56,526 bases of DNA, from assembly GCF_001591605.1 (NCBI RefSeq), contig NZ_BCVF01000027.1, forward strand, positions 1-56,526, read 5' to 3'. Shown one piece after another: positions 27,673-36,348 of this stretch. The DNA comes from Bacillus badius NBRC 15713 (GTDB taxonomy: Bacteria > Bacillota > Bacilli > Bacillales > Domibacillaceae). Under the pieces are notes generated by a model. That model saw only the letters and a program-made list of their open reading frames with translations, did no database searches and was not told the origin of the DNA. Positions within the stretch are counted from its first letter, which is position 1; the number at the start of each line of letters is the position of its first letter. The position numbers and the translations under genes are program-made.

Positions 27673-28602
27673 ATGAAAACAGTGAACAATATCGCTGAAT
27701 TAATTGGAGATACGCCCCTTGTCAAACTAAACCGTCTCGCCCCTGAGCATGGAGCGGACGTTTATTTAAAACTGGAATTCTTTAACCCGAGCAAAAGCGT
27801 GAAGGACCGAGCCGCCTTCAATATGATCATTGAAGCCGAAAAAGCAGGCCTGTTAAAGCCTGGCGCCACCATTATCGAGCCAACGAGCGGCAACACAGGC
27901 ATTGGCCTGGCGATGAATGCGGCTGCCAGAGGCTATAAAGCTATCTTAGTCATGCCCGATACGATGACAAAAGAGCGGATCAACCTTTTAAAAGCTTATG
28001 GAGCCGAAGTTGTGCTGACGCCAGGCGATCAAAAAATGCCGGGAGCAATTCACAAGGCTGAAGAGCTTGCCGAAAGCATTCCCAACAGCTTTATTCCCAT
28101 GCAATTTGACAATCAAGCAAACCCGGACGCCCATCGGAAAACAACGGCTGTAGAAATCCTGGAAGCGGCAAAGGAAATTGGCAAAACTCTCGGTGCTTTT
28201 GTCGCTACCGCAGGCACAGGCGGCACCATCACCGGCACAGGTGAAGCGCTGAAAGAACATATTCCCGGATTAAAAGTACATGTAGTGGAGCCAGCCGGTT
28301 CGCCAGTCTTATCCGGCGGCCAGCCCGGCAAGCATAAATTAGTCGGCACAAGCCCGGGCTTTATTCCAAATACGCTCAACGAAAAGGTATATGATCACAT
28401 TTACCGGATCAAAGATGAGGAAGCCTACGAAATGGTGCACCGTCTCGCCCGGGAAGAGGGAATCCTTGTAGGGCCGTCTTCAGGCGCCGCTTGTTACGCA
28501 GCTATTCAAACCGCAAAAACCTTGACGAAGGATGACATGGTTGTATGCATTGCCTGCGATACGGGTGAACGCTACTTATCAAGCGACTTATTCCAATCAT
28601 AA
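27673..28602 (+). CDS. ytkP: Cysteine synthase family protein YtkP
   Basis: This PLP enzyme joins O-acetylserine (or a related activated serine) and sulfide to make cysteine. The 309-residue protein has the PLP lysine K44 in SKSVKDR, the phosphate-binding TSGNTGIGLAM near 72, and GTGGTITGTGEALKE near 177. B. subtilis also carries CysK elsewhere, so this copy is likely a paralogue with its own substrate preference. It stands alone between a promoter and a terminator. Confidence 0.93.
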   Translation: MKTVNNIAELIGDTPLVKLNRLAPEHGADVYLKLEFFNPSKSVKDRAAFNMIIEAEKAGLLKPGATIIEPTSGNTGIGLAMNAAARGYKAILVMPDTMTKERINLLKAYGAEVVLTPGDQKMPGAIHKAEELAESIPNSFIPMQFDNQANPDAHRKTTAVEILEAAKEIGKTLGAFVATAGTGGTITGTGEALKEHIPGLKVHVVEPAGSPVLSGGQPGKHKLVGTSPGFIPNTLNEKVYDHIYRIKDEEAYEMVHRLAREEGILVGPSSGAACYAAIQTAKTLTKDDMVVCIACDTGERYLSSDLFQS

Positions 28603-28646
28603 ACAACGATCCCTCTTTCATTTTGTTGAAAGAGGGATCGTTGTTT
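28601..28646. terminator. Bidirectional terminator between ytkP and pepV
   Basis: Perfect 20-base arms starting AAACAACGATCC and ending GGATCGTTGTTT flank a six-base loop and serve both convergent genes. Confidence 0.92.
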
Positions 28647-28651
28647 ATCGC

Positions 28652-30085
28652 CTATACTAATGAAGATTCTCCGGCCAGCTCCCAAATCGCTTGGGCATAA
28701 ATCGCTGTCGCTTTCAGTAAATCTGCAATGAACATATATTCATCCTTTTGATGGGCAACATCCTCCCGCCCAGGAAACAGAGCACCAAAGGCAACCCCGG
28801 TTTCCAAGCTGCGCGCATACGTGCCGCCACCGATGGACAGCAGCTCTGCTTTCTCTCCGGTTTGCTCTTCATATACTTTGCAAAGGGTTTCAATAAACGG
28901 ATGATTTTGATCCACATGATGAGGAGCGCTGTCAGAGAAGTTTTCAATTCCAAACCTTTCCTCTGCAAGCCGCTTTGTCAGCAGCTCTTGCTTTTCCTTT
29001 AGCGGGAATGTAACCGGGTAGCGCATATTCAACCCGAGACGGCCGCCGGTTTTTTCATTAAATAACAGCTTTCCTACATTGATCGTCAAATCTCCGGTGA
29101 TCTTGTCCGAGTAATCAATCCCTAACTTCCTGCCGCGGGATTCCTCAAAGAAAAACCGGCTCGCAAATCCGAAAAACTGGGCCGCTTTCTGATCAAGCTC
29201 CCTCCCGGCTAAAAATTCAGCCAGATAAAGTCCGGCGTTTTTTCCAAGATCCGGCTCCATTCCATGGGAAGAGACCCCTTTTAATTCTAAAATCAGCTTT
29301 CCGTTGTCGATATGGAAGCGGCCGTCTAATCCGTGCTCCTCCACAAATGCCCCGTAGCTTTGAATCACCTCTGTTTGCCCCCGTTGGACGGTGACTGCTG
29401 CTTTGGCATAATCCGGCACCATATTATACCGTCTTCCTGATTCAAAAGAATGGACGGTCATTTCTTCGGATGGCTTATGAGCCTGCTCATCGGCTTGCTG
29501 GACAATATCAAAATCAGCAATTCCTTTTTCCGCATAAATAATTGGGAAATCAGCATCCGGTGCAAACCCGACAGCCGGCATTTCTTCGCTTTCAAAGTAA
29601 CGGTCCACACAGCGCCATTCACTTTCTTCATCCGTGCCAATGATCATTCGCACTCGTTTATTAAGCGGCAGCCCTAGCTCTTTGATCATTTTCATTGCAT
29701 AGTAAGCAGCCATTGTCGGTCCTTTATCATCAATGGCCCCGCGTCCGAATATTTTCCCGTCCTTTATCTCTCCTCCGAACGGATCGGTTGTCCAGCCATC
29801 GCCTTCCGGCACCACGTCTACATGGCACAGAATGCCGACAAGCTCCTCGCCTGAACCAAATTCTAAGTGGCCCGCGAGATTGTCCACATTTTTCCCGGCA
29901 AATCCGTCTCTCTCCCCAAGCTCCAGCATGAAATCAAGCGCTTCCTTGACCCGCTCGCCAAGTGGGGCTGACGCGGTTGCTTCTTCTTCATTTAACACGC
30001 TTTTAATAGCGATTAACGATTGCAAATCATGAAGGAGTGCTTCTTTCCTCTTCTCTGCTTCAACTTGCCAATTTATTTCTTTCAT
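28652..30085 (-). CDS. pepV: Dipeptidase PepV (YtjP), M20 family
   Basis: This cytosolic di-zinc dipeptidase (Xaa-His type) has 477 residues. Metal-site motifs are CHVDVVPEGDGW (about 87), GRGAIDDKGPTMAA (about 115) and the Glu motif GTDEESEWRC. The lid domain follows, and the final metal His is likely in the VAFGALFPGREDVAHQKDEY region. The start follows GGGAGGAAG. It is a single-gene unit. Confidence 0.94.
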   Translation of the reverse strand: MKEINWQVEAEKRKEALLHDLQSLIAIKSVLNEEEATASAPLGERVKEALDFMLELGERDGFAGKNVDNLAGHLEFGSGEELVGILCHVDVVPEGDGWTTDPFGGEIKDGKIFGRGAIDDKGPTMAAYYAMKMIKELGLPLNKRVRMIIGTDEESEWRCVDRYFESEEMPAVGFAPDADFPIIYAEKGIADFDIVQQADEQAHKPSEEMTVHSFESGRRYNMVPDYAKAAVTVQRGQTEVIQSYGAFVEEHGLDGRFHIDNGKLILELKGVSSHGMEPDLGKNAGLYLAEFLAGRELDQKAAQFFGFASRFFFEESRGRKLGIDYSDKITGDLTINVGKLLFNEKTGGRLGLNMRYPVTFPLKEKQELLTKRLAEERFGIENFSDSAPHHVDQNHPFIETLCKVYEEQTGEKAELLSIGGGTYARSLETGVAFGALFPGREDVAHQKDEYMFIADLLKATAIYAQAIWELAGESSLV

Positions 30086-30409
30086 TGACTTCTTCCTCCC
30101 ATCCGTCGTTTTCTTTATTTTACCTGTATCTCTCAGGAAAAAGAATGGATAACTTCCAATAAAACCTTACTTTATTGTTAGTTTAGTGAAAAAAAAGGGT
30201 AAACAACATATGAAGTTTTAGAAAATCAAGCATTTTTTCTAGAAAAATAAATATAAATGAGGTAAAATACAATTGTCAGACATCTTACACACTTAAGTAA
30301 AGGAGCTGTCTGCGGGACATTAACTACATAGTCAATGAGAAGCATGAAACTTCTCGCTCACCGTCGTCTGTTGTATTGCCTCTGTGAAAAAAGATGAGGG
30401 AGTGGTTAT
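30086..30409. other. Intergenic region with structured ytzE leader
   Basis: 324 bases between divergent pepV and ytzE. The left part is AT-rich, with a possible -10 (TAAAAT, 30263-30268). The probable ytzE leader carries CAGACA/TGTCTG arms (30277-30282, 30307-30312) whose loop holds AAAGGAG, then a hairpin GAGAAG/CTTCTC (30337-30342, 30350-30355). No gene with a good ribosome binding site was found. Confidence 0.5.
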
Positions 30410-30631
30410 TTGAAACCTTCAACAAATCGGATGCTAAATCGGATCAAATCAGTCTATATGTTTATTAAAGAAAACGGGACTGTTTCGACTCAGGAAATTG
30501 TGGATGAATTTGGTATCACTCCTCGCACCATTCAAAGAGATTTGAATGTGTTAGCTTACAACGACTTGGTCATCAGTCCAAGCCGTGGCAAGTGGACAAC
30601 GACACAAAAGAAAGTAAGAATGACTTCATGA
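30410..30631 (+). CDS. ytzE: YtzE, small DeoR-type HTH protein
   Basis: A 73-residue protein made almost only of a DeoR-type winged helix-turn-helix (GTVSTQEIVDEFGITPRTIQ, RDLNVLAYNDLV) with a basic tail. It lacks the sugar-phosphate-binding domain of full DeoR regulators, as does B. subtilis YtzE. The start is TTG 30410 after GAGGGAGTGG. It probably binds DNA; targets are unknown. Confidence 0.9.
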   Translation: MKPSTNRMLNRIKSVYMFIKENGTVSTQEIVDEFGITPRTIQRDLNVLAYNDLVISPSRGKWTTTQKKVRMTS

Positions 30632-30633
30632 AC

Positions 30634-30667
30634 AAGCCCCTGCCTTAACTGGCAAGGGCTTTTTTTG
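30634..30667 (+). terminator. ytzE terminator
   Basis: AGCCCCTGCC and GGCAAGGGCT flank a short loop, followed by T7. Confidence 0.88.
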
Positions 30668-30690
30668 TTGCAAGTTGGATAAATCCCAGC

Positions 30691-31410
30691 TTACTCTTTT
30701 CCGCCGTTTTTCAAGAGGGCAACTTCCTCCTCTGTCAGCTCCCTGTATTCACCGAGATTTAACTCTTCATCCAGTTGAAGCGGTCCCATGGAGATTCGCT
30801 GCAAATAGACAACTCTCTTGCCAACAGCTTCGAACATTCTTTTCACCTGATGGAATTTTCCTTCAGTAATGGTCAGTTCAATATCTGAACGCGGACCGCT
30901 TTTTAAAATGTTTAATTCTCCCGGCTTGGTCAAATAACCGTCATCTAACGTCACGCCCTGTTGAAAAGCTGCTGTATCTTCTTCCGTGACTTCTCCCTCG
31001 ATAACAGCGAAATAGGTTTTAGGCACATGCTTTTTGGGAGAAAGCAGCTGATGGGCGAGAACTCCATCGTTTGTCAGAAGCAGCAGCCCCTCCGTATCTT
31101 TATCAAGACGCCCCACCGGAAACGGCTGGAACACCGCGTGATCCGCTTCAAGCAAATCAACCACCGTTTCATCCTTCACATCTTCTGTAGCTGAAATAAC
31201 ACCTGGCGGCTTATTCATCATCAAATAAATAAACTCCCGGTAATATACTTCTTCATCGTAGAGCATTATCCGGTCTTTCTCTGGATCAACGTGCGTCTTT
31301 GCGTCTTTAACGGCTTCTCCATTGACCGTGACTGCGCCAGCCTTTAACAGCTGTTTTACTTCCTTGCGGCTTCCGTAGCCGATATTAGCCAGCAATTTAT
31401 CAATTCTCAC
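30691..31410 (-). CDS. ytzG: 16S rRNA pseudouridine synthase, RsuA family (YtzG)
   Basis: The 239-residue protein has an S4 domain (MRIDKLLANIGYGSRKEVK) and the pseudouridine synthase core with the catalytic Asp in GRLDKDTEGLLLL (about 100-112). Family members modify U516 of 16S rRNA. The start is GTG 31410 after GGAGGG, a site that overlaps the end of the EamA gene, so the two form an operon. Confidence 0.92.
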   Translation of the reverse strand: MRIDKLLANIGYGSRKEVKQLLKAGAVTVNGEAVKDAKTHVDPEKDRIMLYDEEVYYREFIYLMMNKPPGVISATEDVKDETVVDLLEADHAVFQPFPVGRLDKDTEGLLLLTNDGVLAHQLLSPKKHVPKTYFAVIEGEVTEEDTAAFQQGVTLDDGYLTKPGELNILKSGPRSDIELTITEGKFHQVKRMFEAVGKRVVYLQRISMGPLQLDEELNLGEYRELTEEEVALLKNGGKE

Positions 31411-31427
31411 TCAGATCCCTCCATTGA

Positions 31428-32330
31428 TCATTTTGCCCGTGACAGCATCAGGACGGTTACGATAATACAAACGGTGCCGAGCCACTCTCCAAATCCAAAT
31501 GGAACACCTAACAGAAAAACAGATAAAAAGACAGCAGACAACGGCTCCGCACAAGCTAAGAGACTCGTTTCCGATGCACGCAAATAATGAAGGCTCTCTA
31601 AATAAAAATAAAAAGCAAGCAAAGTGCCGAAGAGAATAACAAAACTAACAGCCGCCACTGTCGCAAAGGACATTGTCCCTTCGAATTTCCATGGCGGGTG
31701 GACAAAGCTGAAAAAGACGCCGGCTGCCGTCATAGCCCAGCCAACTACTAGGATAGATCCCCATCTCTTTAACAGCTTGAGCGGATACAAAGTATAAAAA
31801 GCAAGCGCCACAGCTGAACTCAGTCCCCAGAATAAAGCCGTTCCCGAAATAGTCAGCTCATTAGGATTCCCCCCTGTCACAAGAAAAAACGTCCCTAATA
31901 CCGACAGCAGAACCGCAATGATTTCTTTTCCGGCCGGTCTCGCTTTTGAACGGATGGCAAGGTACAAAACGATCAGCACTGGAGCCAAATATTGGAGAAC
32001 CGTAGCAGTAGCTGCATTTCCGCTATTAATGGCCGAAAAGAATGTATATTGAACGCCCAGCATGCCGAAAAGACTGAACAACACGAGTGACGGCCAGCTG
32101 AAGCGATCCTTCCACATATCAAAGATCGACTGTTTTTCTTTTACTGCCGCAAAAAGCAGCAGCAACAATCCGGCGGCCAGCAATCTCGCTGTGACTAGCC
32201 ACTCTACCCCGACTCCCTGCTTTTGAAAAAGAAATTGGGCGATTACTCCTGATGCGCCCCAAAACAAGGAACTGGCAAGAACCATGATAATCCCCTTTGT
32301 TCTTGATGGATAAGCAAGATCTTTCTCCAT
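31428..32330 (-). CDS. EamA family (DMT) transporter
   Basis: The 300-residue protein has ten hydrophobic segments arranged as two EamA repeats, with typical helix ends such as FWGASGVIAQFLFQK and FLSVFLLGVPFGFGEWLGTV. DMT exporters move amino acids, nucleosides or other small metabolites; the substrate cannot be read from sequence. The ribosome binding site is AAAGGAGG. It is 17 bases upstream of the pseudouridine synthase gene. I do not recall it at this spot in B. subtilis. Confidence 0.88.
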   Translation of the reverse strand: MEKDLAYPSRTKGIIMVLASSLFWGASGVIAQFLFQKQGVGVEWLVTARLLAAGLLLLLFAAVKEKQSIFDMWKDRFSWPSLVLFSLFGMLGVQYTFFSAINSGNAATATVLQYLAPVLIVLYLAIRSKARPAGKEIIAVLLSVLGTFFLVTGGNPNELTISGTALFWGLSSAVALAFYTLYPLKLLKRWGSILVVGWAMTAAGVFFSFVHPPWKFEGTMSFATVAAVSFVILFGTLLAFYFYLESLHYLRASETSLLACAEPLSAVFLSVFLLGVPFGFGEWLGTVCIIVTVLMLSRAK

Positions 32331-32354
32331 CTTTTTCCTCCTTTCTTCCCAATG

Positions 32355-32391
32355 AGAAAAGCAGTTTCCTTAGAAAGGAAGCCTGCTTTTT
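32355..32391 (-). terminator. ytgP terminator
   Basis: On the reverse strand AAAGCAGGCTTCCTT pairs with AAGGAAACTGCTTT, ending in TTTTC. Confidence 0.65.
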
Positions 32392-32401
32392 TCACGAATC
32401 A

Positions 32402-34021
32402 TTAAGCTTTTGCTCTTTTAAATTTATTTTTCAATCCGTTAAGCCGTGTGCCGAACAAAGCATCGGCAAGCCCGCTGCGGAAGCTGAAGAAGAAATATAC
32501 GGCCGCACCGGCTATGGCGCAAATAGCAATCAAAAGCGTGCTTTGTATTTTGCTGTCTGCATTGAACAGCGGATGCATCACAAAGTATAAGAGCAACACC
32601 GCTGCTGCCATAATGATATTATACCAAGCAATTTGGCCAATCTTTCCAGCAATAGAGCGAAGCGAATAATCGGCATAATACCTGATAACAAGTAAGTTAA
32701 TAATGATAGAGGCACCGTATCCGATCGCTGTCGCATAAATAGCGCCTTCTCCTTGAAACAGCTTAATCAGCGGGATATTAAGGACCAGCTTCAGCAAAAT
32801 ACCGACCAGCAAGCTGAATACTGTAAAACGCTGCTCATTAATCCCTTGCAAAATGGCGGCCGTGACAGTGAATAACGCAAACAAAATAGCCACTGGCGCA
32901 TACACCCGCAAAATATCTGTGCCGAGGCTGCTATGCTCATAAAAGGCGGTATAAAACGGCTCGGCCAGGAGCATAATGCCGACAACGGCCGGAACAGTTA
33001 AATACAAAAGGACTTGAAAGGTCTGATCCAGCTGTTTTTTCACTTTATCTGAGCTCCCGGATACAAAAGAGCTAGTGACAAGCGGCACAAGTGTCATCGC
33101 AAAAGCGGTAGCTAATGAAACAGGAATAATAACAATTTTCTGCGTACTGAAATTAACAATTCCAAAGACGGTATCCGCCACTTTCGCTTGGCCGATTTCT
33201 GCCATCGCCCGGTTAAAGGTGACCGTATCAACCAGTTGATAGAGAGGGATCGCAATACCAACGAAAATAAATGGAATAGCGTAGACAACAATCTCACTGT
33301 AAATATCAAACAGCTTGACATCGGCACTGCTTTCATCCTTCTCAAGCAGCTCATTTAAATGATGTTTACGCTTTTTCCAGTACCAAAACAAGACAAGCAA
33401 ACCGAACACTGCACCGACAAAAGCCGCAAAGGTCGCTACACCGATCGCATGCACCACAGTGCCGTTAAAAACGTTCAACACAATATAAGCGCCGGCTAAG
33501 AGAAAGATAATGCGGGCAATTTGCTCAACCACCTGAGAAACGGCGGAAGGCCCCATGGATTGATGCCCCTGGAAAAAGCCGCGCATTAAGCTCATAAATG
33601 GAACAATGATGAGAGCGAAACTGACTGCGCGAATCACGTAAGCCACTTCATCGACTGTATAAATTTGATCTTTATCGACAACCATAATGCTAGCGAACCA
33701 TGGTGCACAAATGTACATGGTCAGAAAGGCTAGAAACCCTGTAATCGACATAATGACAAGGCCGGATTTAAACAGCCGGCGGCCGACGGCATACTCGCCG
33801 AGAGCATTGTATTTGGCGATAAACTTAGACACTGCGAGCGGCACTCCCGCCGTCGCTATACTAATAAAGATCGTATACGGCACATAGCCATATTGATAAA
33901 GTGACGTCGCTTCTTTTCCAACAATCGAATAAAATGGTATAACATAGAACAATCCAAGAAACTTGGAGATAAATGTCCCTAATGTTAGAATAAACGTTCC
34001 CCTGATAAGCTTCGAAGACAT
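32402..34021 (-). CDS. ytgP: MurJ-type lipid II flippase YtgP
   Basis: A 539-residue MOP-superfamily membrane protein with about 14 helices. The start TFILTLGTFISKFLGLFYVI and the motif LMRGFFQGHQSMGPSAVSQVVEQ match the MurJ/SpoVB group. YtgP of B. subtilis serves as the MurJ flippase in vegetative cells, moving lipid II across the membrane. The sporulation paralogue SpoVB is alike in sequence, but gene neighbourhood (EamA/rsuA-type gene, ytfP) favours YtgP. The ribosome binding site is AAAGGGA. Confidence 0.9.
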   Translation of the reverse strand: MSSKLIRGTFILTLGTFISKFLGLFYVIPFYSIVGKEATSLYQYGYVPYTIFISIATAGVPLAVSKFIAKYNALGEYAVGRRLFKSGLVIMSITGFLAFLTMYICAPWFASIMVVDKDQIYTVDEVAYVIRAVSFALIIVPFMSLMRGFFQGHQSMGPSAVSQVVEQIARIIFLLAGAYIVLNVFNGTVVHAIGVATFAAFVGAVFGLLVLFWYWKKRKHHLNELLEKDESSADVKLFDIYSEIVVYAIPFIFVGIAIPLYQLVDTVTFNRAMAEIGQAKVADTVFGIVNFSTQKIVIIPVSLATAFAMTLVPLVTSSFVSGSSDKVKKQLDQTFQVLLYLTVPAVVGIMLLAEPFYTAFYEHSSLGTDILRVYAPVAILFALFTVTAAILQGINEQRFTVFSLLVGILLKLVLNIPLIKLFQGEGAIYATAIGYGASIIINLLVIRYYADYSLRSIAGKIGQIAWYNIIMAAAVLLLYFVMHPLFNADSKIQSTLLIAICAIAGAAVYFFFSFRSGLADALFGTRLNGLKNKFKRAKA

Positions 34022-34150
34022 AAAGATTCCCTTTCTATTCCATTAAAATAAATACAAACGCTAAAAATCAGTTTACCTCTTTCATACCGTTCAGGCAATT
34101 TATTAGGCAAAAATTTTCGCTAGTATGTAACAAAATAAATAATTAAAGGA

Positions 34151-34243
34151 ATGAACGGTGCGTTTGTCATAGCCGCCATTTTGACCGTTGCCGCTCTCGT
34201 ATTGGCCTTCTTCCTCCCCTCCAATAAAGAAAAAACTGCTTAA
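34151..34243 (+). pseudogene. 3' remnant of an MFS-type transporter or tiny membrane ORF
   Basis: The frame reads MNGAFVIAAILTVAALVLAF and continues FLPSNKEKTA, which looks like the last membrane helix and tail of an MFS multidrug transporter. The ATG directly touches AAAGGA, so translation from it is unlikely, and an in-frame stop lies four codons upstream. A good terminator follows. The best reading is the end of a transporter gene that was deleted between ytgP and ytfP. Confidence 0.5.
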
Positions 34244-34268
34244 GAGGATCTTTAGGGTCCTCTTTTTT
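34241..34268 (+). terminator. Terminator after the MFS remnant
   Basis: AGAGGATC and GGGTCCTCT flank a short loop, followed by T6. It is intact although its gene is not. Confidence 0.75.
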
Positions 34269-34274
34269 CTATGA

Positions 34275-34304
34275 TTGACAACTAGTTAATAAATCAACTA
34301 CTAT
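34275..34304 (+). promoter_or_regulatory. ytfP promoter
   Basis: TTGACA (34275-34280) and TACTAT (34299-34304) with an 18-base spacer. The -10 overlaps an upstream in-frame ATG at 34303, which argues against that ATG as the start. Confidence 0.65.
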
Positions 34305-34338
34305 GAAAAGAATTGTTCAGGAAAGAAGGGAGCTTATA

Positions 34339-35592
34339 ATGGAGTATGATGTAATTATTGTTGGAGGCGGTCCTTCCGGTTTAATGGCGGCCATTGCAGC
34401 CGGCGAACAGACAAAGCGCGTGCTGCTCGTCGATAAAGGCAGCAAGCTTGGAAGAAAGCTCGCCATCTCGGGCGGCGGCCGCTGCAATGTAACCAACCGC
34501 CTGCCTGTTGATGAAATTATCAAGCATATCCCCGGCAACGGCCGTTTTTTATATAGCGCCTTCTCCGTATTTAACAACGAAGATATCATCCGCTTTTTTG
34601 AAAATCTCGGGATTGCTTTAAAGGAAGAAGATCATGGCCGCATGTTTCCGGTAACGAATAAAGCCCAGTCAGTCGTTAATGCTCTCCTGAATCGGATGCA
34701 GGAGCTAAACGTGGAAGTAAGAGTGAATACGGCCGTGGCTGATTTGCTGTTCGAGAATGGCCGCACCGCCGGCATCATGCTGCGTGACGGGCAAACGATC
34801 CATAGCCGCGCTGTCGTTATTGCTGCAGGCGGCAGTTCCGTTCCTCAGACAGGTTCGACAGGGGATGCGTATCCCTGGGCGGAAAAAGCCGGTCATACAG
34901 TAACAGAGCTTTATCCAACTGAAGTGCCGGTTACTTCACAAGAACCTTTTATTAAAGAAAAGAAGCTGCAAGGACTTTCACTTCGCGATGCAGCCGTCAG
35001 TGTCTTAAACCTTAAAGGCAAACCGATTATTACCCACCGGATGGATATGATCTTCACCCACTTCGGGCTGTCGGGACCGGCCGTGCTTCGCTGCAGCCAG
35101 TTCGTTGTGAAAGCACTGAAGAAAAGCAAGACTGGCGACGTATGGATGGCAATCGACTGCTTGCCTGATAAACGTGAAGACCAATTGTTTCGCGAGGTGC
35201 GCGAGCTGCTTGCCGCCCATCCGAAAAAATCAGTAAAAAACAGCTTGAAAGGACTGCTTCCGGAGCGTTATTTGCTGTTTTTGCTTGAAAGAGCGGAGAT
35301 TGATGAGGAAGCGCCCGGCAACAACATCAGCATAGAAAAGCTGCGGCAATTTGTCCATCTATGCAAGCACTTCCGCTTTTCTGTAAATGGCACCTTGCCG
35401 CTTGAAAAAGCCTTTGTTACCGGCGGCGGCATCTCTATTAAAGAAGTTGATCCGAAAACAATGGCGTCGAAAAAAATGCCCGGCTTGTTTTTTTGCGGAG
35501 AAGTGCTCGACATCCACGGTTACACGGGAGGATATAATATTACTTCCGCACTCATTACCGGGCGGCTGGCTGGTTCAAATGCCGCCCAATGA
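34339..35592 (+). CDS. ytfP: NAD(P)/FAD-dependent oxidoreductase YtfP (HI0933 family)
   Basis: The 417-residue flavoprotein starts at ATG 34339 ([14 protein letters not shown]) after AAGGGAG. The N-terminal Rossmann motif is [19 protein letters not shown], then [16 protein letters not shown], and the C-terminal motif is [16 protein letters not shown]. Related proteins reduce bile acid intermediates (BaiN) or act on unknown substrates, so the true reaction is not known here. It is a single-gene unit with its own promoter and terminator. Confidence 0.92.
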   Translation: MEYDVIIVGGGPSGLMAAIAAGEQTKRVLLVDKGSKLGRKLAISGGGRCNVTNRLPVDEIIKHIPGNGRFLYSAFSVFNNEDIIRFFENLGIALKEEDHGRMFPVTNKAQSVVNALLNRMQELNVEVRVNTAVADLLFENGRTAGIMLRDGQTIHSRAVVIAAGGSSVPQTGSTGDAYPWAEKAGHTVTELYPTEVPVTSQEPFIKEKKLQGLSLRDAAVSVLNLKGKPIITHRMDMIFTHFGLSGPAVLRCSQFVVKALKKSKTGDVWMAIDCLPDKREDQLFREVRELLAAHPKKSVKNSLKGLLPERYLLFLLERAEIDEEAPGNNISIEKLRQFVHLCKHFRFSVNGTLPLEKAFVTGGGISIKEVDPKTMASKKMPGLFFCGEVLDIHGYTGGYNITSALITGRLAGSNAAQ

Positions 35593-35624
35593 AAAAAGCA
35601 GAGAGACCTTCTCTCTGCTTTTCG
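35592..35624 (+). terminator. ytfP terminator
   Basis: AAAAGCAGAGAGA and TCTCTCTGCTTTT flank a three-base loop. It may also stop the convergent small gene. Confidence 0.85.
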
Positions 35625-35626
35625 TA

Positions 35627-35782
35627 TTAACAAAACCGGTTTTCATTGGAGACACTCTGATTAATCCGCGTCCGCAGGGACACTTCCGTGTGGCCGTTCA
35701 CCTGGGAATTCGTACGTTTCGGCCTCGTCCAATTGTGGTGAAACTTCTGAGAAGTCGGATCAAGCCAATGTTTTTTGCTCAT
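35627..35782 (-). CDS. Small YpzG-like protein
   Basis: The 51-residue protein has an extended match to the 16S 3' end (GAGGTGAGG) close before ATG 35782. The sequence MSKKHWLDPTSQKFHHNW, then a TRPKRTNSQVNG motif, and a polar tail ending in Cys. From memory, the Trp-Pro-Lys plus SQVNG pattern is that of YpzG-like small proteins of Bacillus; function is unknown and a spore role is possible. A 26-base palindrome lies 28 bases upstream. Confidence 0.65.
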   Translation of the reverse strand: MSKKHWLDPTSQKFHHNWTRPKRTNSQVNGHTEVSLRTRINQSVSNENRFC

Positions 35783-35809
35783 TATCCTCACCTCACCGGA
35801 AATTTGTCA

Positions 35810-35835
35810 ACAGGTATTCACTAGTGAATACCTGT
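35810..35835. repeat. Perfect 26-base palindrome
   Basis: The half-site ACAGGTATTCACT is followed directly by its exact reverse complement. It lies upstream of the YpzG-like gene. No T-run follows on either side, so it is more likely an operator or RNA hairpin than a terminator. Confidence 0.8.
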
Positions 35836-35983
35836 TTAGCTTGTGTTAAAAAAATTGAAATATGTCGTTTCTTTTGAGCGAGACCCCTCTTCTTAACAGT
35901 TGGCGGCTCAGGATATCCTTTCCATGCCGCACGCTTTAACTAAGATCGCCTTTCTTCCCCCAATATGTTCCAAGCCCTATTCA

Positions 35984-36020
35984 TAAAAAAGCTGCTCCCT
36001 CCTATTAGAGGGAACAGCAG
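35984..36020 (-). terminator. ytwF terminator
   Basis: CTGTTCCCTC and GAGGGAGCAG flank a five-base loop, followed by T6 on the reverse strand. Confidence 0.88.
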
Positions 36021-36026
36021 GCTGCC

Positions 36027-36332
36027 TTATTCTGTTTCTCCAGTCCAGTCAAGCATGCCGCCTGTCATATTGCGCACTTTAAATCCTTGGTCACGCATAT
36101 AATAGCAGACATTTTCGCTGCGGCGCCCGGAGCGGCAAACAAAAATATACTCCTTCTCTTTGTCAAACTGATCTAAATGCTCAGGGATCGTTCCCATAAC
36201 GATATGTTTTGCTTGCGGAATCTTGCCGCCGGCTACTTCCTCTTCTTCCCGAACGTCAACGACTTCAAGGTTTTCTCCATTTTCTAACCTTTGCTTCAGC
36301 TCTTCTGCAGTAATCTCTGGAATTGGCTCCAT
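36027..36332 (-). CDS. ytwF: Rhodanese-domain protein YtwF
   Basis: A single rhodanese domain of about 101 residues, with VVDVREEEEVAGGKIPQAKH and the active-site Cys66 in FVCRSGRRSENV. It handles sulfane sulfur in the cytosol; the acceptor is unknown. The chosen start is ATG 36332 (MEPIPEITAEE), because the ATG nine bases upstream directly abuts the AAAGG site. It lies 16 bases after leuS and is probably co-transcribed with it. Confidence 0.9.
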   Translation of the reverse strand: MEPIPEITAEELKQRLENGENLEVVDVREEEEVAGGKIPQAKHIVMGTIPEHLDQFDKEKEYIFVCRSGRRSENVCYYMRDQGFKVRNMTGGMLDWTGETE

Positions 36333-36348
36333 CTGTCCCATCCTTTCT

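Noticed and set aside
30333-30395. 20-residue ORF before ytzE (MRSMKLLAHRRLL)
   Set aside because: No ribosome binding site; it overlaps a hairpin, so it was not called as a leader peptide.
34303-34338. Upstream ATG of ytfP ([12 protein letters not shown]) as the start
   Set aside because: It overlaps the -10 of the TTGACA promoter and has no ribosome binding site; the ATG at 34339 has both site and family match.
35777-35810. TTGACA-N18-GATAAT promoter upstream of the YpzG-like gene
   Set aside because: The -10 overlaps the ATG, so transcripts would start inside the gene and lose the good ribosome binding site; probably chance.
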